From positions 31,350,326 through 31,414,325 of the forward strand of contig NC_059362.1 in assembly GCF_019703515.2 (NCBI RefSeq): 64,000 nt of DNA, written 5' to 3'. The notes under the pieces were generated by a model. That model ran no database searches and was not told the DNA's origin. It saw only the letters and a list, made by a program, of their open reading frames with translations. How positions within the stretch are numbered: the first letter of the stretch is position 1; each line of letters starts with the position of its first letter. Both the position numbers and the translations under genes were made by a program. The DNA is from Myxocyprinus asiaticus. Taxonomy: Eukaryota; Chordata; Actinopteri; Cypriniformes; Catostomidae. This document shows, one piece after another, positions 37,740 through 50,169 of this stretch.

Positions 37740-38645
37740 CAGTCCTGTAAATCAAATGATTTGTGTCTATAACTGAAAACACAGGAGGTTATTCTATGAA
37801 AATAATCTTGCCATGTAGGCAACTAATTTGAGTGAGATGATTTTGAACACTGGAAACAAAATTTCAACAGTCTGAAGTGGTCCTAGAAATACAGGCTCAA
37901 ATAAAATGTCACACACTCTCTTAAAAACACCACAATCACTTTAAATGAGTCCTCCATGGATTCCATTTGGGACTGATCACAACCCCAGCTCCTACTGCTG
38001 CCTTGCTCTGCCATGCTTCACAGACACCAGACAGAGATTGGCTGTAATAACAAAGTAGTACTGTCTTTTAATGGAGCAACAGCGCTGTCAGCAGCCAGAC
38101 GTTTAATGGAGAGAAATTTGGAGAGACAGAGATAAAGACCTGTGAGGATAGAAATAAAATGGTGGTTTGATGGTGAAGGAAAAAGGGAAATTCGGTGTTT
38201 GTGTATTTTTGCTTGCCTACACTAATTCTTTTCAATTACCAACATGCAATTATTTAAACCCGACTTGGTAAATAAAGCATGTATTACATCTGGAGTTATG
38301 AACCAACATTAGCCATTATTACCAGAATTCCCTTTATACTAACTACTTTATTCTTGAAGACGTGGTAAAACATAAAAGTGGTTTACTATCGTAATACAGT
38401 TTTAACAGTTTTACAATTACAATGATCGTCTCCTCGATCTTGGTTTCACTAAGTGTGTGGTCAGCATTGGTATAATAAATTACTGTATACATGCTTCTAG
38501 ACCAGTGAAGCTAAGACTAAGAGCAAAAACAGGTACTTTAAATCAACTGGTAATTCAGTGTAACCGTTTGAATACTTGGACCACTCCCCCCATTAATCAT
38601 AAAGGGGTTATATTTTCTGTCCTTTCCATTTAGAGATTTTGTGGG
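37740..38645. other. Non-coding DNA, nothing recognised
   Basis: No coding domain or element end. Confidence 0.45.
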
Positions 38646-38794
38646 ATCTACACTGCCTGGCCAAAAAAAAAAAAAAAAAAAAAAAGTTGCATACTCTAAT
38701 ATTTTGTTGGACCTCCTTTAGCTTTGATTACGGCGCGCATCCGTCATGGAATTGTTTCGACAACCTTATGCAATGTCACAACATTTATTTCCAT

Positions 38795-39700
38795 CTAGAG
38801 CTGCATTACTTTTTGGCCAAGATCTTGTATTGATGACGGGAGAGGCGAACCACTCCGTGAAGACTTCTCCAGCACATCCCAAAGACTTTCAATGGGGTTA
38901 AGGTCAGGATTCTGTGGTGGCCCATCCATGTGTGAAAATGATTCCTCATGCTTCCTGAACCACTCTTTCACAATTTGAGCCCGATAAATCTTGGCATTGT
39001 CGTCCTGGAATATGCCTGTGCCGTCAGGGAAGAAAAAATCCATTAATGGGAGAACCTGGTCATTCAGTACTTTCAGGTAGTCAGCTGACTACATTTAATT
39101 GCCGCATAACTTTGCTGAGCCTAGACCAGACCAATTGAAGCAACCCTAGATCATAACACTGCCTCCAGAGGCTTGTACAGTGGGCACTATGCATGATGGG
39201 TGCATAGCTTCAAACGCTTCCCTTCTTACCCTGACGCGCCCATCGCTTTTGAATAGGGTAAATCTGGACTCATCAGACCACATGACCTTTTTCCATTGCT
39301 CCACAGTCCAATCTTTATGCTCCCAAACAAATTCAAGTCAATTTTTCACATTAGCTTAACTAACAAGTGGATTTCTTGTGGCCACACAACTGTTTAGTCC
39401 CAATCCTGTAAGTTCTCATCACATTGTGCATGTGGAAATGCTCTTACTTTCACTATTAAACATAGCCGTGAATTAAACTGTTGATTTTTTATGATGTGAC
39501 TTCAAGCATTTTAATGATCTCTGATCACGATCATTCAAGATTTTTTTAGACCACATTTCTTCTGTGAAGCTTCCAGTTCACCAATATCCTTCCAGATTTT
39601 AATAATGCATTGGACAGTTCTCAACCCAATTCCAGTGATTTCAGCAATCTCCTTAGTTGTTTTCTTTGCTTGATGCAGGCCAATAATTTGTGATTAAGAA
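38795..39700 (-). pseudogene. Tc1-like transposase pseudogene (DD36E spacing), copy 2
   Basis: The intact C-terminal frame (38795-39043, minus) reads [39 protein letters not shown] and [17 protein letters not shown]. Asp of DDN and Glu of PIE are again 36 residues apart, so the spacing is a family trait. Upstream pieces of the core (GGSVMI-like, near 39140-39160) and the helix-turn-helix region (about 39640-39680) are present in other frames. Dead copy. Confidence 0.82.
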
Positions 39701-40275
39701 ATGAGAAACTACACACTGCATCAGTTAAGGTTAAAATAATTGTTGTCAGCTGAAACATATTAATCACTGCAATAATGATCCAATCATAGGCTCTTAAAGG
39801 AATAGTTCACCCAAAAATGAAAATTTGCTGATAATTTACTCACCCTCAGGCCATCCAAGATGTATCTGAGTTTCTTTCTTCATCAAAACAGAATATAAGA
39901 TTTTTAGGATTTCATTTCAGGCCTCCTCCTTTAAACAATGCAAGTGAATGTCCTCCATTTTTTGATGGTCCAAAATGCATATTTAGGGTGCATCAAAATA
40001 ATCCACACGACTCCAGTCGACAAATAAAGTTCTTCTGAATCCAAACGATTGATAATTTTTAAAAACAAAACAATACTTATATACTTTTTAACTACAAATG
40101 TTTGTTTCCATACATCTCTGTGACGCGCGCTCATAAGAGGGATGACGTAAGCTTGTTGGTAATGTCACGCGTCACGAGGAGGAGGAGTCAGGAAGCACGT
40201 CATTGTTTACTAGAGAAGTAGAGCTGTACAAAAGTTTAATTGTCTTTGCTGTAGATTTGTATTTGTACAAGTGTA

Positions 40276-40577
40276 TTGTTCAAAATGGTTGTTTGGCGTG
40301 TGTATCCTGGATGCTTCAGTCTTCAGAAACCCCACAAAAAATGCACGCCGGGCAAAATATTTACTTTTCATCGATTGCCTATACATGATCATGAGCGATT
40401 GAAGCTCTGGCTTATCGCGCTGAACCTGGATATCAGTACACCCCTACATTCTCTCAAATATTGGAGGGTGTGCAGTGAACATTTTACCCCTGAGGATTTC
40501 AGACCATCAAAAGAAACACAGGGTCGATATCTGAATTCATCAGCTGTGCCTGTGCTGTTTTTCCAGCGAACTCAGGT
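40276..40577 (+). pseudogene. THAP-type C2CH zinc finger exon (degraded)
   Basis: From the Met at 40285 the frame reads MVVWRVYPGCFSLQKPHKK, then GKIFTFHRLPIHDHERLKLW, YWRVCSEHFTPEDFRP and SSAVPVLFFQ. It shows the THAP signature: C..C at the start, FHxxP, the invariant W, C..H (CSEHF) and the closing AVPxxF motif. The first cysteine of the C2CH set is replaced by Arg (WRVYPGC where CxYPGC is expected), so zinc binding is probably lost. The exon stops at CAG followed by GTGTGT, a plausible splice donor. No catalytic domain was found downstream. It sits inside the inverted-repeat element, so it is a transposon-encoded DNA-binding domain rather than a host gene. Confidence 0.85.
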
Positions 40578-40578
40578 G

Positions 40579-40943
40579 TGTCACGCCTCCCTCAGCGCTC
40601 CTTTCTTCATCACCCGATTTCTAATTCACCGCACCTGCACTCAATTCATTCACTCATCACTGCCTGCATAAATAACTCACCTTCACGCCACTTCAATGTC
40701 AAGTCTCACGCAAAGGACTTGCAGTCCTGTCTGTATTTGCTCTTGATCTTCATCGATATCTGTTTAGTGCTTACCCTGTTGTTTCGCCTGTTACCTCTTC
40801 TTCAGTTTGTGAACCTTCTCTTCTGTGTGATATCACCTGTACTATTGATCTCACTGTGTAAACCCTGTAAACCCTGTAAATCCTGTGAATGTCAGTAAAT
40901 GCTCTCGCACTTGGTTTCACTTGTGTGGCTTGAATTCCTGACA
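40579..40943 (+). mobile_element. LTR-like insertion
   Basis: Starts TGTCACGCCTCCCTC and ends CTTGAATTCCTGACA. The interior is pyrimidine-rich with repeated CCTGTAAACCCTGTAAA units near 40860-40885 and a CATAAATAACTC TATA-like box. TG...CA ends and size fit a solo LTR, but AGGTG and GTCAT flanks do not match, so boundaries or class may differ. Confidence 0.45.
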
Positions 40944-41639
40944 GTCATATAGCCTATATATTTCTGCTAAAGAAAAAGCACAAGTAGATAATGCAAAGGC
41001 ATTGCTCCCAAATAAAGGATGGTTATTTACTGCAGTAATGTTTTTTTTTTAATTTTTTTATTATTATTATTTGGAAATGATTGTTTATTTTATTTTATAT
41101 TGTTTTGAAATGGTTTTGGACTGTTTTGGTTTGTGAACAGCACTTGGTCTGTGGTCTGTGCAAGTTTCTCTTGTAAACAGTGGCGCACTTCCTGACTCCT
41201 CCTCCACGTGATGCGTGATGCTTACGTCATTCCTCTCATGAGCGTGTGTCACAGAGATGTATGGAAGCGAACATTTGTAGTTAAAAAGTATATAAGTATA
41301 TTGTTTTGTTTCTAAATATAATATTATCGTTTGGGTTCAGAAGAACTTTATTTGTTGACTGGAGTCGTGTGGATTATTTTGATGCACCCTAAATATGCAT
41401 TTTGGACCATCAAAAAATGGAGGACATTCACTTGCATTGTTTAAAGGAGGAGGCCTGAAATGAAATCCTAAAAATCTTAAATTCTGTTTTGATGAAGAAA
41501 GAAACTCAGATACATCTTGGATGGCCTGAGGGTGAGTAAATTATCAGCAAATTTTCATTTTTGGGTGAACTATCTGCTTATTTAAATCCAAACAGCAATT
41601 TTATTTTATTTTTATATTATTGCCAGGCAGTGTTTAAAA

Positions 41640-44185
41640 CACAACATTCTGGATTAAAGTTTGAAATATAACCTTTTTTTAATTATTATTCAAAATGCAG
41701 AAAGTGCCTTTACAGCCAAGTGCTTAGTGCTAATAGAGTCAACTTTGAACCAGACAGATCTTGCTAAAACATCATCACATTAACTTTGTTTAAAAATGGT
41801 ATCCATTTCATCCCTGTAATTGAATCATTAAACCTGGATCAACAGCAAAGGAATCCACAAGAGGAAATGCTGCCCTTGACAAAACACAAAGAGTCCAATC
41901 AGTAGCTAAATATTTACTGATTCATGCTACTTATGGCTGAGTGTGCTGAGTTTTGGATGTTATTTAAGTAACTGGCTGCAGCAAAAACTATGTTAAGAAA
42001 TTTGAATGTAACGTGTTGAACTGAATGTAATGTGTCGTAAATATAAACATATAAATATAAATATAAACGAAAATATTTTTCAAATGGACAACTCAATTAT
42101 TGTCTTAGCTCAATGCACTAGCTATTGTGCCAGATGGCTTTAAACCCATACTGGTTGCTGGGTGGCACACTTTGTTTCTTGATTATGTGTGTTAGGTTTA
42201 ATGGTCTTGCAATGAACCAAGTGTGAGAAAATTACAGTGGAACAGTTCGTTAAAATGAGCACAGCTGTTTCCACTGGGAAAAGAGGTTAATGTTGAAACA
42301 ACAGATAATTAAAGAACCCTATTTAACTCATAGCTATGTACTGCACTCAAATGTGTATGCAAAAATAACTTTTGAGAGATCCTACAAACACCAAAAAATC
42401 AATCAATAAATAAACATCTGGCAGTCTGGGGACATCAGCTCAACTGAGTAATCTTGCCTTTATGTAGTCTTAATGAGGCCTTTGGTTCAAAGCAAATCTG
42501 CTATCTAAGGGATTTACACCCCTTAAAAAAATAAAACAAAATAAAATAAAATAAAGTACAGTACACTAATAGCCTACAACTCTGACCTTGAGGTTTTATT
42601 TAACTGTTTATCAAATATGTAGTCATTGAGGTGGGCGGTATAACCAAAACCTTATATCACGGTATGAGTTATTTCATATCACAGAAATGGTATATTTCAT
42701 ATTATAATCATTCTGACCAGAAATTCAACCCCTAATTCCTTTTATAAATCACTTAAACATGCATTAGTGTCTTTTTGCCAATAATTTTAGTGACTTAACT
42801 ACTTAACAAATGAAAGGGACTTCAGATTTATTTGGATGCAAACACAGGTCCAAAAAAGTCTTCACATTATGTAACTCTTGAGTTAAAACAATATTCAAAA
42901 TGCAATACATTATTAATATGATTGGATGAGTCCTGTTTGAAGCAGCTAAAAAACCAGCTAATTTTTGCAGTTGCCAACCTGTGACTGTGTGACCGCATAT
43001 CAGTTTGATTCTATGTTAATGTGCCAAATTGCAACGTTGCACAACAACCGTAAACAACATGGCGTTACATTGTTAAACTCTGTATAGCTGATTACCTTGG
43101 TATTTCTACCATTGCACAAAATACACCATCACTCATGGTCACACTGTAATGTGACAGTACAGCAAAGCAACACCATGACAGTTCTTTTTTACCACTGTCT
43201 CATGGCTGTTTGCTCTTAGGGGAAAAATGGTACATGAATCACACCAAGTGTGTTTCAAGCACTTTGCTCTTTGTGGCACAGTGGCAGAGCTTCTATTTAC
43301 AGAGCAGCAACTAATGGCCACTGCAGAGCCTATCATTTTATTAGCAAAAGGAGGTCTGTCAGAAACATATTACTCACCACAGGGCTCTCTCAATGCCGTG
43401 TCCACAAGGACATAAAAGAGTAACATATAGAGATAGAGAGAATAATATTTTACACGAGAAATCCCGTATTGGTCAGAAAGGTCGACCATCGCATCAACCA
43501 CTTTCATGGAAGCGCTGCGTTTCAGAAATGTATTTTGAAGGGATTGTAATAAAACTCAATAATTCCCTAAAATCATAATGGTTTAGTCCATGCTTAAAGG
43601 GAATGGCTTTATGACAAGGTTCAGTGAGATTATAGGATCTGTCCATGTCCATCAGGGTAGCTTAGATTGTCTAAAAGCAGGAAATTAGGAACACTTTCAT
43701 CAGAGAGGCCACAGAAAAATGACCTTCCAATTTCCTGTGACACCCTCTCCACTTCCTGCTCACTCTGCGTGTGTAGAGTGAGCAGTGCTAAAAAGAGAGA
43801 GAAAAAAAGAGTGAAGTCTTCAGGTGCTAAATGAATATAATCGGCTGGAAACAGATTTGAACCCCTAACAGAGTGCTATTGTGTGCTAAGCATGCTGTGT
43901 GGAACTCAGTGGAAACTGATACTCTGAGGTTCAGCTCTGTGGAAGCCACAAAGATGAGATAAACAGAGTAATCGGTTTCACCACACTCCCTCAGATCAGC
44001 AAAGCAATATGGGGCCATATAGCACATCGGTTTCAAGCCAAGACATACATCATGTCCAATAAATGCCATGGATGTATTGAGACAAATAAAGATTAGTTTA
44101 CAGTTTTGCTAGAACTAAATTTGTTAGCCGATTGTTTCAAAAACAAAGGAAATTAAACACTTTATTTTTATTTCTGGGTTTCATC
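41640..44185. other. Mostly unrecognised non-coding DNA
   Basis: A GGTATAACCAAAACCTTATAT block near 42635 resembles the end of a hAT-type repeat without a partner. No coding domain. Confidence 0.4.
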
Positions 44186-44188
44186 ATT

Positions 44189-44357
44189 TTAAAGGGACAG
44201 TTCACACAAAATTTAAAATTTACTCACACTTAAGATGTTCCAATCCTGTATTACATTCATTTTTTTAGCAGCACACAAAATGTCATACAGGTTTGGAACA
44301 ACATAAGTGTGAGTAAATGATGACAGCCTTTTCATTTTGGGTGAACTGTCCCTTTAA
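44189..44357. mobile_element. Short TTAA foldback element (MITE)
   Basis: TTAA (44189-44192), then AGGGACAGTTCACAC at left; GGGTGAACTGTCCCT then TTAA (44354-44357) at right. Inner arms ACTTAAGATGTTCCAATCCTG / CAGGTTTGGAACAACATAAG pair. At 169 bp it is the most compact member of the family seen at 23604 and 39794. Confidence 0.9.
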
Positions 44358-44359
44358 GT

Positions 44360-46160
44360 GGCATCATAAAAAAGAGTTATCTGAATTCAGATGTTTGCAA
44401 TATAGATTTCAGTGCATCTGGCATCAACTTCTTAGTTCCTGAAAAATTATCAGAAATGTAGTCTCTTTAGAGTCACAGTTTAGAGCTGCTGCTACAGTGC
44501 TACTTACAATAACATTGAGGCTCCATTGGATATTCACTAAAAGATTTCATGGCTCAGAGCATTAGAGCAGAGATTATATTAACAATTATGATCATACGTC
44601 TCTGGAGAGGTTTCATAATGGCTTGTTAAGGGAGCGGAGTCTCTCCTCAATACTGTATGTTTTATGGACTCATATTCTAAAATAGTGCACAACTACAACC
44701 ATTAAAGTGAAGGAGCTCAGAGCTGCTCGTCAGTGATGCCAGCAACTGTACGGCTGTACGCACTGTGCTTACCATAGGCACTCTGACTGACCTGAGAAAA
44801 TGTTTTTATGAGAATATTTCAGCAATCACGAAGTGTGTCACGTATTTTGTTGACTGTTTAAAAGAACTAGCAATGCACGATTCGCTAATAAATCATTTGT
44901 TTGAGTTATTTTTGTTTTGTTTTACAGTGAATTGGCCAATCGGGCCTGTAAAACAGTCGAAGTCGATTTGTGATTCAGTACAATTCGTTTGGACCACTCT
45001 CATTGAATCATTTGGAATCATTCGGTTTCTCACACAATAAAACAGTATCAGCTTATTTACGAACACAGAACAAACAGCACTGGATAAAGTGGATATTTAC
45101 CTACAATCAACTGAAACAAAATGCTGCCTTTTTGAGAGGTAACTTTGAAAAACTTAAGCTAGTGCTCTGTCATGAGAATAAGGAGCTGTTCACACTGAAT
45201 ATGTTTCTGCATTCGCTCACGCAGTTTTTCAATCGCTTTCCATAAACATTCGCTAGATGGACGCTTTTGACCACTACGTCACTTTTACTATGTTTTTAGC
45301 ATCTCTGACAGGAGAGCTGAATGTTTAGATGTCATGTTTAGTTAAAAAGTACTTCACCTGTTAAAAACACATCTCGAGACACCTGTGTTGTGCTCTTTTC
45401 ATTGCGCTGCGCCTTGCTTTTGTAGCACGAGAATGCGTGAGTTTTGAACAGTTACTGTCTTTTAAGCTTTAGCCAGTTCTACACATACCTGAGAAAATTA
45501 ACAAATGCTTCTCTCAACGTCACCAGAATTGCACATTTTGGTGTTGTTTTAGCAAAAAAAAAAAAAAAGAAGTGTAGCTATACTTTAATCAGATTTCTGT
45601 GTGTTCCCTCAGATGAAATCCTGCAGGCGCTCATGCTGCTCATGAATACAGCAGATTAAATGAAGCTAAATCACTGACTATAACTCTCTTGCTGGCTAAG
45701 TGCATTAAATAGTATTAATTTAAATTATTACTTTCTTTTTTGCTTAGCTCTATGTAAATATCATTTTATCAATATTTGAGCTCTCCTCTTGCTGAGCCTA
45801 AACTTGTCAGCATCAGAAGGAATCTTCCTTTCACTCATCAATTTCCTTACCACTGTTACAAAATAGAAACAGTACAGAACAAACAGGCAGAACAAAACAG
45901 AAAAGAGTAGAAAAGAACAGAACAAAACAGAACACAAAAGAACATAATACAATACAATAGAAAAATGGCAGGGGTAGACTGCAAATTAACACAAGACTCT
46001 CAGCAGATAATCTTGAACAGGAACACACAAGAGAGAACTGGCTAAGCAGTCAGTAATTATTTCTAAATCAATATTATGACAGCAGGGGAAAGGAGTGCAA
46101 AGTCAAACCCCAGCCTGTCAGATTTCAGTCAGGTTCAATCCTTTATGCATCTGTAAACGG
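44360..46160. other. Non-coding DNA, nothing recognised
   Basis: Open frames at 44765-45245 have no domain. A 15-A run lies at 45553-45567. Confidence 0.4.
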
Positions 46161-46162
46161 TG

Positions 46163-46211
46163 CACTCTCTCTCTCTCTCTCTCGCTCCCTCTCTCTCTCT
46201 CTCTCTCTCTC
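46163..46211. repeat. (CT)n microsatellite
   Basis: CT run with a short CGCTCC interruption. Confidence 0.95.
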
Positions 46212-47660
46212 TTCTCTATAGTATGATTGATTACAGGGATATTCCTTGGGCGCAGGGATTGTTTGGAGATACTGGAGAGGAAACAGCTATTGATCAGACA
46301 TCTTAATGTGTGAACCTTTGTGCTGTGATCACTGCAAAAAACACTTTATATACACACTAGGCTTAGCTTTATTTCACACAATCCTGGCTTATGTTTGATC
46401 AATAATACATCTACTAAATCCCATCCATACTTAAAGATGTGTTACATTAACACTGAATCCTCATTAGAGAAGATGTTGGGACAAACCTGCATGGGGTCAG
46501 TAGAAAACAGAAGAAGGATCTGTGGGGGATAGTCCAATCTTGAACAGGCTAATTATGTCTGATAACTCATTTCTTCAGGTCTGGCTCTTTCTCCTGACTT
46601 CTCACCACAGGGTTCATCCTACACCCGGGGCCTGCTGATCAAACCTGATGTGACAGATTTTTTAATCTGATCTGCCAGATGACTGCATCTGTCCATTTAG
46701 CTATGTGTGCAGATCTGCCTGTAGCTTACCCAACCATTTTGCTTATACAGTCCAGCCTGATCTCATTAATATACGTAGCTATTTGTCCGTTAATATTTGT
46801 AACATTAAACATACATGTTACACAATGTCACAGAAGGACAATTTCATTGCAATGTCCTTTAATTAGAAGATCTTCTTCAAATAGGCTTTTGCTTAAATAC
46901 AATGATTCTCCACACAGAAGAAAAGACGTGTTTGGTTTGAAGGATCATTTGGTAATATGGATTCATTGGACCTCAAGGCTCAAAAGAGACTCTTAATGGC
47001 ATCCTTTCTGAAAATCTTCCTTCCTTCCCTTCTTTCAAAGGACTCAACACAAACTAAAACACCCTATGCAGACTTTTGAATTGACAAGTATGGTATAAAA
47101 AGGATCTCCAAGGTTGTTTCTGTGGCAACTGCAAAGCTGAAGGGCTGAGAGCTCTTTGCTGCACTGTGTGACAGGGACCACTTAACCTCCTGACCTTGAC
47201 TAACAACACACACTGAATTCAGACAGAAATATGACATACTGTATGCTAATTAACAGTCACTGAACAGGCCCTCTTAAACACTTGGGGCCATTTCTGTGAT
47301 TGGTAATTCATAAAATGTGGCTAGAAAGAGGAAAACATAAAAGCTGTTTTTAAACATAGCAGAGACCTTTAAACAAGGCAGAGCACTTTAAAATGCAACA
47401 CATAATCATGAGAGTTTTGTTTGTTTGCTTGTTTCTTAAGCAATGACAGAAAGTATTGTTCATTTATAACTCTCTCAGGGAGGTTACATTAGGACAAGAC
47501 AAGGGGATAAAAATGTAAAAACTGTGTTAGCCTTATTATTGACCTTTAGTCTTGATAATGTATATCAATTTCCTGACTGTATAATTACCCTTGTTCTCTT
47601 TTCAGCTCTTTGTAGTGCAGATAACAGTATAAAAAACAGGGTCAGACTGTGGCCATGTTT
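46212..47660. other. Non-coding DNA, nothing recognised
   Basis: The 105-residue frame at 46679-46996 shows no known domain. Confidence 0.4.
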
Positions 47661-47666
47661 TAGCCC

Positions 47667-47790
47667 AGGGTTTCCCAAATGGGGATTCGTGAACCCCTGG
47701 AGGTTCGTAAGTGATCTGCAGGGTGTTCGTGAGATTGTGAAGAGAATGTACAAAAATATTTCCTTGCATGGCTGCGGAAACTCTTAAAAT
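47667..47790 (+). mobile_element. hAT-like 5' end fragment
   Basis: Begins CAGGGTTTCCCAAATGGGG and continues TTCGTGAACCCCTGG, a form typical of hAT-type ends. No right end was found before the short TA run at 47802-47818, so it is a fragment. Confidence 0.5.
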
Positions 47791-47944
47791 ATAATGAATT
47801 TTATATATATATATATATTCTATGTAAAGTCATTTTTATTATTAATATTAGGGGCCAAGCACCGAGGGTTTGATTATTCTCATAAGTCAGTGCTATTTGC
47901 CCACCACAATAATGTTGCACTATTACTAAGTGCAGTAAGTTTTT

Positions 47945-48887
47945 TTTTTTTTTTAAAGAAACGTTTGTATGCATTCTCTAGTGATCATGTCAGCAGTAAT
48001 TTATCAAAGGGCAATTAAATGATGGAGAAAGTGTTATAACCAGGCATACTGTATATTCAGATGTACAGTGTTGAGCGCATTTTAAAATAAACAATAATAT
48101 TAGCCTTTTATCACCAGCTCATACAAATCATCTCTACCCATCTCTTCAACATTCACTCTCCCCAACCTCTTTCACATTGCTGCCTTGTTCTCTCTCTCTC
48201 TCTCTCTCACCTTCTACTACTTAGCGACCGAGAGCCAAACTCAGCAACCCCACCTGAGCCCAAGGAAATAAACACCAGTCCTCTCCCTCTCCTGCTTACG
48301 CTGTTGCCACAGCACTATCTTGCCTAAAAGAGCATTAATAAACTGAAGGAGAGAATCTTCTAGCAAGGTCATTGTAATTCACTGATATAAATCTCACAAT
48401 GAAAATGTTTACGGTTAAATAATTGACAAAGAGCAAAACAGCAATGAGTAAAAATGAGAAAAGGCATAAGTGCCTCTCTTTGAGATATTCACATATTAAC
48501 AGAATGAATAAATATTCTATTTAACACTAAAGCTTCAACCGTTCTGGTTACAGTATGGTTCACCCAAACATTCAGCTATAAGACAGAACCTTATATGCTT
48601 ATGGCAGAGTGAAACAATAGCATAACTGTAAGATGTCTCTCCTATTTTAAAGGAAAGAGTTTTAATGGCCCACCATAACTACACAGGAACACCCACGACA
48701 GCTATTTTCCATGTACAGGTAGGCAATAGGCACACAAGTATTATTTGTCAAGATAACGTTTCAATATTTCAACATATTTCTAATCAGCAAGAAAATCTGA
48801 CAACAATATAAAAATGTTTGCTTCTTTATCTGTCACTACAGAACAGTTTTGCTTTTTTCAGAGTGGTCCAGCTAATCATTATGTTCG
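47945..48887. other. Non-coding DNA with a CT run
   Basis: A CT run occupies 48191-48209. Nothing else recognised. Confidence 0.4.
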
Positions 48888-49001
48888 TTCTAGAGCAAGG
48901 GTTTTCAAAGTCAAAGACAGTGGGCCTCCCTTGTGACACAACGTACATGATGGCGCCATCTCCACCTGTTCTCTAGATTCATCATTTATCTAAATAAGTA
49001 A

Positions 49002-49019
49002 GGGGGGGGGGGGGGGGGG
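49002..49019 (+). repeat. (G)18 homopolymer
   Basis: Eighteen consecutive G on the plus strand, a potential quadruplex former. Confidence 0.95.
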
Positions 49020-49291
49020 TAATCAGGATTCCAGTCGAGTCTAGAGCTCCGAGTCCTCCAGTAAATGGACAGCAAGCCAAATACCTTTACCTCTTCTATA
49101 AAAGATTACATTAACATACGAACTACTGAATCAATCATTTTTCTGAATCAATCATTTTTATAATTTATTGTTTAACAAGAAACTGCAGAAGTTATTAACT
49201 GAATTATGACACTGAATATACAACTTTTTCTATTATATCATTTTTACAATGGTGGAGAAAAAAATGGAACAAACCAATGCTAGTTCCTAGC

Positions 49292-49315
49292 AAAAAAAAA
49301 AAAAAAAAAAAAAAA
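49292..49315. repeat. (A)24 homopolymer
   Basis: Uninterrupted A run. Confidence 0.95.
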
Positions 49316-49387
49316 GGAACACAATTTTAAATTCCAATAACGGTCCATCTCAGTCAAACCAGTCAGAAGATCTGTAACAGAGAAGAG

Positions 49388-49389
<2 letters not shown>

Positions 49390-49459
<70 letters not shown>
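49390..49459. repeat. (GT)n microsatellite
   Basis: About 34 GT units followed by GGGTGGGTGGG. Confidence 0.97.
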
Positions 49460-49466
<7 letters not shown>

Positions 49467-49636
49467 GGCAAAGGACTACTGAATAGAAACTCTTCTTGAA
49501 TGTCCATGTTTTTCACGTACCTCACAAATGTTAACAGCTGGCCACATCAGTGGATTCGTCGATCTGGAGTGCAAAAAATGGGCTGTGCCTGATGAACAAA
49601 TATCAGAAAATCTTCACAAAGATTCTTAATAAACAA

Positions 49637-50015
49637 ATCTATGGGAACTATGGGAATTATTTTGTGACTAAACAAAATCCAAAATAAATCAAAACTGTGT
49701 TATATTTTAGCATCTTCAAAGTAGTCACCCTTTGCCTAGAATTTTTGCTTTTTAAACAGTATTGAAGGAGTTCCCATCTATGTTGGGCACTTATTGGCTG
49801 CTTTTCTTTATTATTTGGTCCAAGTCATCAATATCAAAAACTTTTTTTTTATTTAATTAAATTTTAGTTTTATAATGAAATAAATTAATATGGTGGCACA
49901 ATTATATTTTTGTCTACAAAACTAATTGCAAACACGTAAGCATACACCTTCACATCAAAAGATTTTTAAGATCATGAGAAACATTTCAGTGTTTCAAAAC
50001 TTTTGACCGGTAGTG
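49637..50015. mobile_element. Tc1/mariner-type non-autonomous element, left-truncated copy
   Basis: Matches 25483-26020 from ATGGGAACTATGGGAATTAT on to the right end AAAACTTTTGACCGGTAGTG, with TA following at 50016. The left inverted repeat and about 100 bases are missing. It is nested in the hAT at 48896-50160. Confidence 0.9.
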
Positions 50016-50169
50016 TATATATCTACATCTATACATATATATACACACATATTAATTATTTAACCCCTCTTGCAGGTGTTTTCAAAGTGTGGGGCGTGCC
50101 TCCCCATGGGGGCACTAGAGCATGTCAGGGGATGCGCGCCCCACGCTTTGAAAACCCCTGTTCTAGAGT

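Larger units (their letters stand above)
39794..41573 (+). mobile_element. TTAA-target foldback element carrying a THAP-domain exon
   Basis: TTAA (39794-39797) is followed by AGGAATAGTTCACCCAAAAA. The right end is CATTTTTGGGTGAACTAT (to about 41573). Arms of about 400 bp are close inverted repeats: for example TCCTCCATTTTTTGATGGTC at 39951 and GACCATCAAAAAATGGAGGA at 41404. Between them lies a THAP-domain frame, 40276-40570. The host transposon's sister copy reads TTACTTAAGAGCC at the same point, fixing TTAA as the target. The right junction lost about a dozen bases. A THAP protein with TTAA target suggests a Kolobok-type element; P elements also carry THAP but duplicate 8 bp. Confidence 0.85.
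38651..41632 (-). mobile_element. Tc1/mariner-type transposon, DD36E-like, copy 2, split by a TTAA element
   Basis: The left end CACTGCCTGGCC with a long A run borders TA at 38649-38650. The right end GCCAGGCAGTG stops at 41632, followed by TT instead of TA. Without the insertion at 39794-41573 the copy would be about 1.2 kb, like 11167-12350, with which it aligns over its length in opposite orientation. Confidence 0.88.
48896..50160. mobile_element. hAT-like non-autonomous element with perfect 8-bp duplication
   Basis: The left end CAAGGGTTTTCAAAG and right end CTTTGAAAACCCCTG are inverted. TTCTAGAG occurs exactly on both sides (48888-48895 and 50161-50168). Interior holds an 18-G run, an A run, a long GT run and a truncated Tc1-type MITE, but no transposase. 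Confidence 0.92.

Noticed and set aside
46679..46996. 105-residue frame
   Set aside because: No recognisable domain or conserved motif.
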